Source: Bradyrhizobium sp. 149 (GTDB lineage: Bacteria > Pseudomonadota > Alphaproteobacteria > Rhizobiales > Xanthobacteraceae). Taken from it: DNA of 64,000 nucleotides. This document shows, piece by piece, positions 61,549 through 64,000 of this stretch; position 1 is the stretch's first letter; each line of letters starts with the position of its first letter. The translations under genes were made by a program, and so were the position numbers. The stretch covers positions 558,001 to 622,000 of the forward strand of contig NZ_JADPKK010000019.1 in the NCBI RefSeq assembly GCF_023073915.1. The letters run 5' to 3'. The notes beneath the pieces were generated by a model. The model was not told the DNA's origin, searched no databases, and saw nothing but the letters and a program-made list of their open reading frames with translations.

Positions 61549-62739
61549 TCACTTCTTGGTCTTGCCGAGATCCTTGACGGCCTCGAAGGTCGCGAACTCG
61601 ACGTTGTAGAGCTCGCCGTCGACCTTCTCGACCTTGCGGATGTAGATGTTCTGCACGATGTCGCGGGTCTCGGGATCGATCGAGATCGGGCCGCGCGGGC
61701 TCTCCCACTTTTGGCCCTTCATGGCCTCGACGAGCTTGGTGCCGTCGGTGTCCCCATTGGTCTTCTTCAGCGCTTCGTAGATCAGGTGAATGCCGTCATA
61801 ACCGCTCACCGCCATGAAGCCCGGACGGTTTCCGTACGCCTTCTTGTAGGCCGCGACGAAATCCTTGTTCATTTGCGAGGGGTGCGCTGCCGAATAGAGA
61901 TGCGCGGTGACCGTGCCGAGCACGGCGTCGCCCATGTTGTTGAGCAGGTCGTCGTCGGTGACGTCGCCCGGCCCGATCACCTTGATGCCGGCCTTGTCGA
62001 GCCCGCGCTCGGCATACTGTTTCATGAAGTTGCCGCCCTGGCCGGCCGGCACGAACACGAAGATCGCGTCAGGCTTGGCATCCTTCATACGCTGGAGGAA
62101 CGGTGCGAAATCCGGATTGGCAAGCGGCGTCTTCACCTCTTCGACCACCTCGCCGCCACCGGCGGTGAAGTTCTGCTTGAAGAAGTTGAGCGCATCATTG
62201 CCCGGCGCATAGTCCGAGGTCAGCGTCGCCACTTTCTTAATGCCGTTTTTCACCGCCCAGTCGGCGATGATGGTGGAGGACTGCGCCAGCGTGAAGCTGG
62301 TGCGCACGATATAGGGCGAGCGCTCGGTGATGATGGAGGTTCCGGCCGCCATCACGACTTCCGGAATCTTGGCCTGCGTGGCGAGTGGCGCGGCCGCGAG
62401 GGCGGCCGGCGTCACGCCAAAGCCGGCGATGAAATGGACCTTGTCGTTGACGATCAGCTCCTGGGCGGCGGTCTTGGTCTTGTCCGGAATCGCAGCGTCA
62501 TCCTTGAGGATGATCTCGACCTTCTTGCCGGCGACGGTGTCGCCCTTCTGCTGCATGTAGAGCTTGATCGCGTTTTCGATCTGCTTGCCGGTCGAGGCCT
62601 GGCCGCCGGTCATCGGCAGGATCAGACCGACCTTGACGCTGTCCTCGGCCTTGGCCGGAGCGACGGCCGCAAGGCCCGCTAGGGCGGCCGCTGCCGCGGC
62701 CCAAGCAGTCTTACGAGACAGTTGTTTGCGTTCGAACAT
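61549..62739 (-). CDS. livK: ABC transporter substrate-binding protein, LivK-like
   Basis: The product is 396 residues, a periplasmic Leu/Ile/Val-type binding protein. A signal peptide (about 1-31, A-P-A-K-A), then S-V-K-V-G-L-I-L-P-M-T-G-G-Q-A-S-T-G-K and the mid-domain G-Y-D-G-I-H-L-I-Y-E-A-L. The ligand may be an amino acid or another small acid or amide. It is the first gene of the operon. Confidence 0.9.
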   Translation of the reverse strand: MFERKQLSRKTAWAAAAAALAGLAAVAPAKAEDSVKVGLILPMTGGQASTGKQIENAIKLYMQQKGDTVAGKKVEIILKDDAAIPDKTKTAAQELIVNDKVHFIAGFGVTPAALAAAPLATQAKIPEVVMAAGTSIITERSPYIVRTSFTLAQSSTIIADWAVKNGIKKVATLTSDYAPGNDALNFFKQNFTAGGGEVVEEVKTPLANPDFAPFLQRMKDAKPDAIFVFVPAGQGGNFMKQYAERGLDKAGIKVIGPGDVTDDDLLNNMGDAVLGTVTAHLYSAAHPSQMNKDFVAAYKKAYGNRPGFMAVSGYDGIHLIYEALKKTNGDTDGTKLVEAMKGQKWESPRGPISIDPETRDIVQNIYIRKVEKVDGELYNVEFATFEAVKDLGKTKK

Positions 62740-63257
62740 CAGATGTCCCTCCCCTCATTCCTGATCTCTTGTGCGCCGGACCGAGTGCCCGGTCCTTGCC
62801 TTGAGCTTAGCTCACGCACGCGTGATGTCGCGCGCAACATGGCGTCTTTCGCGCCCTTATTGTCAATCGGACGTTTGGCGACCATTCGGCGCAAGCCGAA
62901 CGTTCCGAATACCGACAGCAGCAAGCGATGTCGGGGTTATATCGGATACCCGAGCATCCCGATTGCGGTCGCCATCATTTGTACGATTGTACAAATAAAA
63001 TGGACCTGTCAACGAAAAAGCCCTCTCGCCGATCGAGCCACTTTGTCGCGAGCCCTTGCCGCAGTCTAGAAACGCAGCCAGCCGGGTGGATGGAGGATTT
63101 CGTCTTTTGTTTGCAGAATTTGAACATCGGCGAGGCTTGGGCCTGCACATCTCGGTAGCTAATTACCTACCTCGAATAAGCCTATTTTACCTTGTTGAAG
63201 GCTACTCTCCCGGCGCCAGCCTAACCTGACGTCCAACACGACTGACGCGCCCGTACA
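62740..63257. other. Long intergenic region with the livK promoter and an operator-like palindrome
   Basis: There are 518 bases with no convincing gene. Frames of up to 115 codons have no recognisable features. The right part (63130-63200) is AT-richer, as expected for a promoter of the lipoprotein gene. It contains the palindrome at 62977-62996. Confidence 0.6.
62977..62996. promoter_or_regulatory. Perfect operator-like palindrome upstream of livK
   Basis: ATTTGTAC-GATT-GTACAAAT is a perfect 8+8 inverted repeat with a 4-base centre. It lies 238 bases upstream of livK. The TTGTAC/GTACAA halves resemble sites of GntR-family regulators, an inference. Confidence 0.45.
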
Positions 63258-63542
63258 ATGCCCAGATCCTTCAGTTCCCTCCTGTTTCTCCTCGCACTCT
63301 CCGCGGGGCTGTCCGGCTGCGGCACCGTCAACGAAAAGCTCTCCTCCGGCATGGGTGACTACGTCCCGCAATGGGCCGGCGGCTTGCCGTCGGACGCCCC
63401 ACCGCGGGCCGGCACGCCGCAATACGATGCCTACATGAAGGAGCGCGAGCGCAAGCGGCTGTTGCCGGCGGCCGATCGCGAAAAGGAAGAGCAGGCGCAG
63501 AAGGGCGCGACGGGGTCTACGTCGGCCGGCGCAGTGCGTTAG
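63258..63542 (+). CDS. Small lipoprotein
   Basis: The product is 94 residues with a lipoprotein signal peptide ending L-S-G-C (lipobox, Cys at about 21). The mature part is short, basic-acidic and probably disordered (G-D-Y-V-P-Q-W-A-G-G-L-P, K-E-R-E-R-K-R-L-L). It is unassigned. Confidence 0.75.
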   Translation: MPRSFSSLLFLLALSAGLSGCGTVNEKLSSGMGDYVPQWAGGLPSDAPPRAGTPQYDAYMKERERKRLLPAADREKEEQAQKGATGSTSAGAVR

Positions 63543-63554
63543 GTCGGTGCGCTC

Positions 63555-63577
63555 CCTCGCCTCGCTGTGGGGCGAGG
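63555..63577. other. Hairpin between lipoprotein and purU genes
   Basis: cctcgcc (63555-63561) pairs with ggcgagg (63571-63577) between two convergent genes. No T run follows, so terminator status is uncertain. Confidence 0.4.
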
Positions 63578-63587
63578 TGAAGCAACA

Positions 63588-64000
63588 TCAATCCATGAAC
63601 ACCACGGTCTTGCGGCCGTTGGGGATAACGCGGTCGTCGAGATGGTAACGGATCGCGCGCGCCAGCACGCGGCGCTCGATGTCGCGGCCCTTTCGCACGA
63701 GATCCTCGGGCCTGTCGCGATGACTGATGCGCTCGACGTCCTGATCGATGATCGGGCCCTCGTCGAGGTCGCGCGTGACGTAATGCGCGGTGGCGCCGAT
63801 CAGCTTGACGCCGCGCTCATGGGCCTGGTGATAGGGTTTTGCGCCCTTGAAACCCGGCAGAAACGAGTGGTGGATGTTGATGCAGCGTCCCGACAGATTT
63901 GCCGAGAGATCGTCGGACAATATCTGCATATAGCGGGCGAGCACGACGAGATCCGTCCCGGTCTTGGCGACGAGGTCCAGGATCTGCGCCTCCTGCTCGC
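63588..64000 (-). CDS. purU: Formyltetrahydrofolate deformylase (C-terminal part, 5' end outside window)
   Basis: About 137 C-terminal residues are visible and the frame is open to the window edge. [26 protein letters not shown] and [20 protein letters not shown] are typical of the formyltransferase fold; the H-H-S-F-L-P-x-F is the PurU form. It releases formate from 10-formyl-THF. The ATG at 63944 is internal. Confidence 0.92.
   Translation of the reverse strand, partial: EQEAQILDLVAKTGTDLVVLARYMQILSDDLSANLSGRCINIHHSFLPGFKGAKPYHQAHERGVKLIGATAHYVTRDLDEGPIIDQDVERISHRDRPEDLVRKGRDIERRVLARAIRYHLDDRVIPNGRKTVVFMD

Noticed and set aside
62863..63158. Short frames of 76-95 codons in the region upstream of livK
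   Set aside because: No ribosome site, no recognisable composition or motif, and frames overlap on both strands.

Overview
The window is a 64 kb stretch of a GC-rich alphaproteobacterial chromosome. The gene content points to Bradyrhizobium or a very close relative. The evidence is a giant apolipoprotein-like coiled-coil protein of the Rhizobiales polar-growth type, a PlcP-type phospholipase, heptose and quinovosamine LPS genes, a complete liv-type amino-acid transporter, and several families of short palindromic intergenic repeats that I associate with this genus. I see no phage, insertion sequence, rRNA, tRNA or CRISPR array. About 57 protein genes are supported, two of them cut by the window edges. 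Most long ORFs opposite these genes are high-GC shadows.

Layout. 1-2.6 kb: C-terminal part of a giant repeat protein. 2.8-5.6 kb: an Mla/MCE phospholipid transport operon (ATPase, permease with STAS domain, MCE protein). 5.7-12.4 kb: dipeptide epimerase, MFS transporter, an acidic unknown protein, a small secreted protein, fucU, and a secreted caspase-like protein. 12.4-15.8 kb: serine/threonine dehydratase, a PlcP-like lipase followed by the scar of a deleted glycosyltransferase gene, thiD, and a lone Lrp-type ligand-binding domain. 15.8-25 kb: diheme cytochrome c, CHRD protein, a PLP transsulfuration enzyme, cytochrome c', an orphan molybdenum hydroxylase large subunit, a DUF1127 gene with an upstream 25-codon mini-ORF and terminator, an SRPBCC protein and murJ.

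25.2-46.4 kb is an envelope-polysaccharide region. It holds a Gfo/Idh oxidoreductase and DegT aminotransferase pair (possible GnnA/GnnB for diaminosugar lipid A), GDP-mannose synthesis (manC), a UDP-glucuronate epimerase, and a membrane flippase-like protein. It continues with an initiating phosphoglycosyl transferase, UDP-QuiNAc-type enzymes (wbpM/wbpV-like), a glycosyltransferase, O-antigen ligase, and ADP-heptose synthesis (hldE, hldD). It ends with waaF, an lpcC-like mannosyltransferase, galE and an MsbA-like exporter. Together these can make nucleotide sugars, start an O-chain on undecaprenyl phosphate, ligate it to a heptose-containing core and export lipid-linked material.

45.7-50.5 kb: FAH-family hydrolase, SnoaL-like protein, CpxP/Spy-like periplasmic protein, LpxO-like hydroxylase, a tiny protein with a predicted CtrA site, and a flavin monooxygenase. 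50.7-54.8 kb: the methyl-cycle block ahcY, metK and a protein joining a helix-turn-helix to a methyltransferase-like domain. 55-58 kb: a TPR-caspase protein whose stop codon appears lost by a one-base change, convergent with a MetE-like methyltransferase. 58-62.7 kb: livF-livG-livM-livH-livK. The right edge has a small lipoprotein and the C-terminal part of purU.

Most interesting items: the deleted glycosyltransferase scar after plcP; the possibly leaderless 25-codon ORF with terminator ahead of the DUF1127 gene; the HTH-methyltransferase protein upstream of metK; the caspase read-through into an antisense gene; the 44-residue repeats of the giant protein; and the putative QuiNAc and GnnAB pathways. 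All assignments rest on reading the sequence without database searches.
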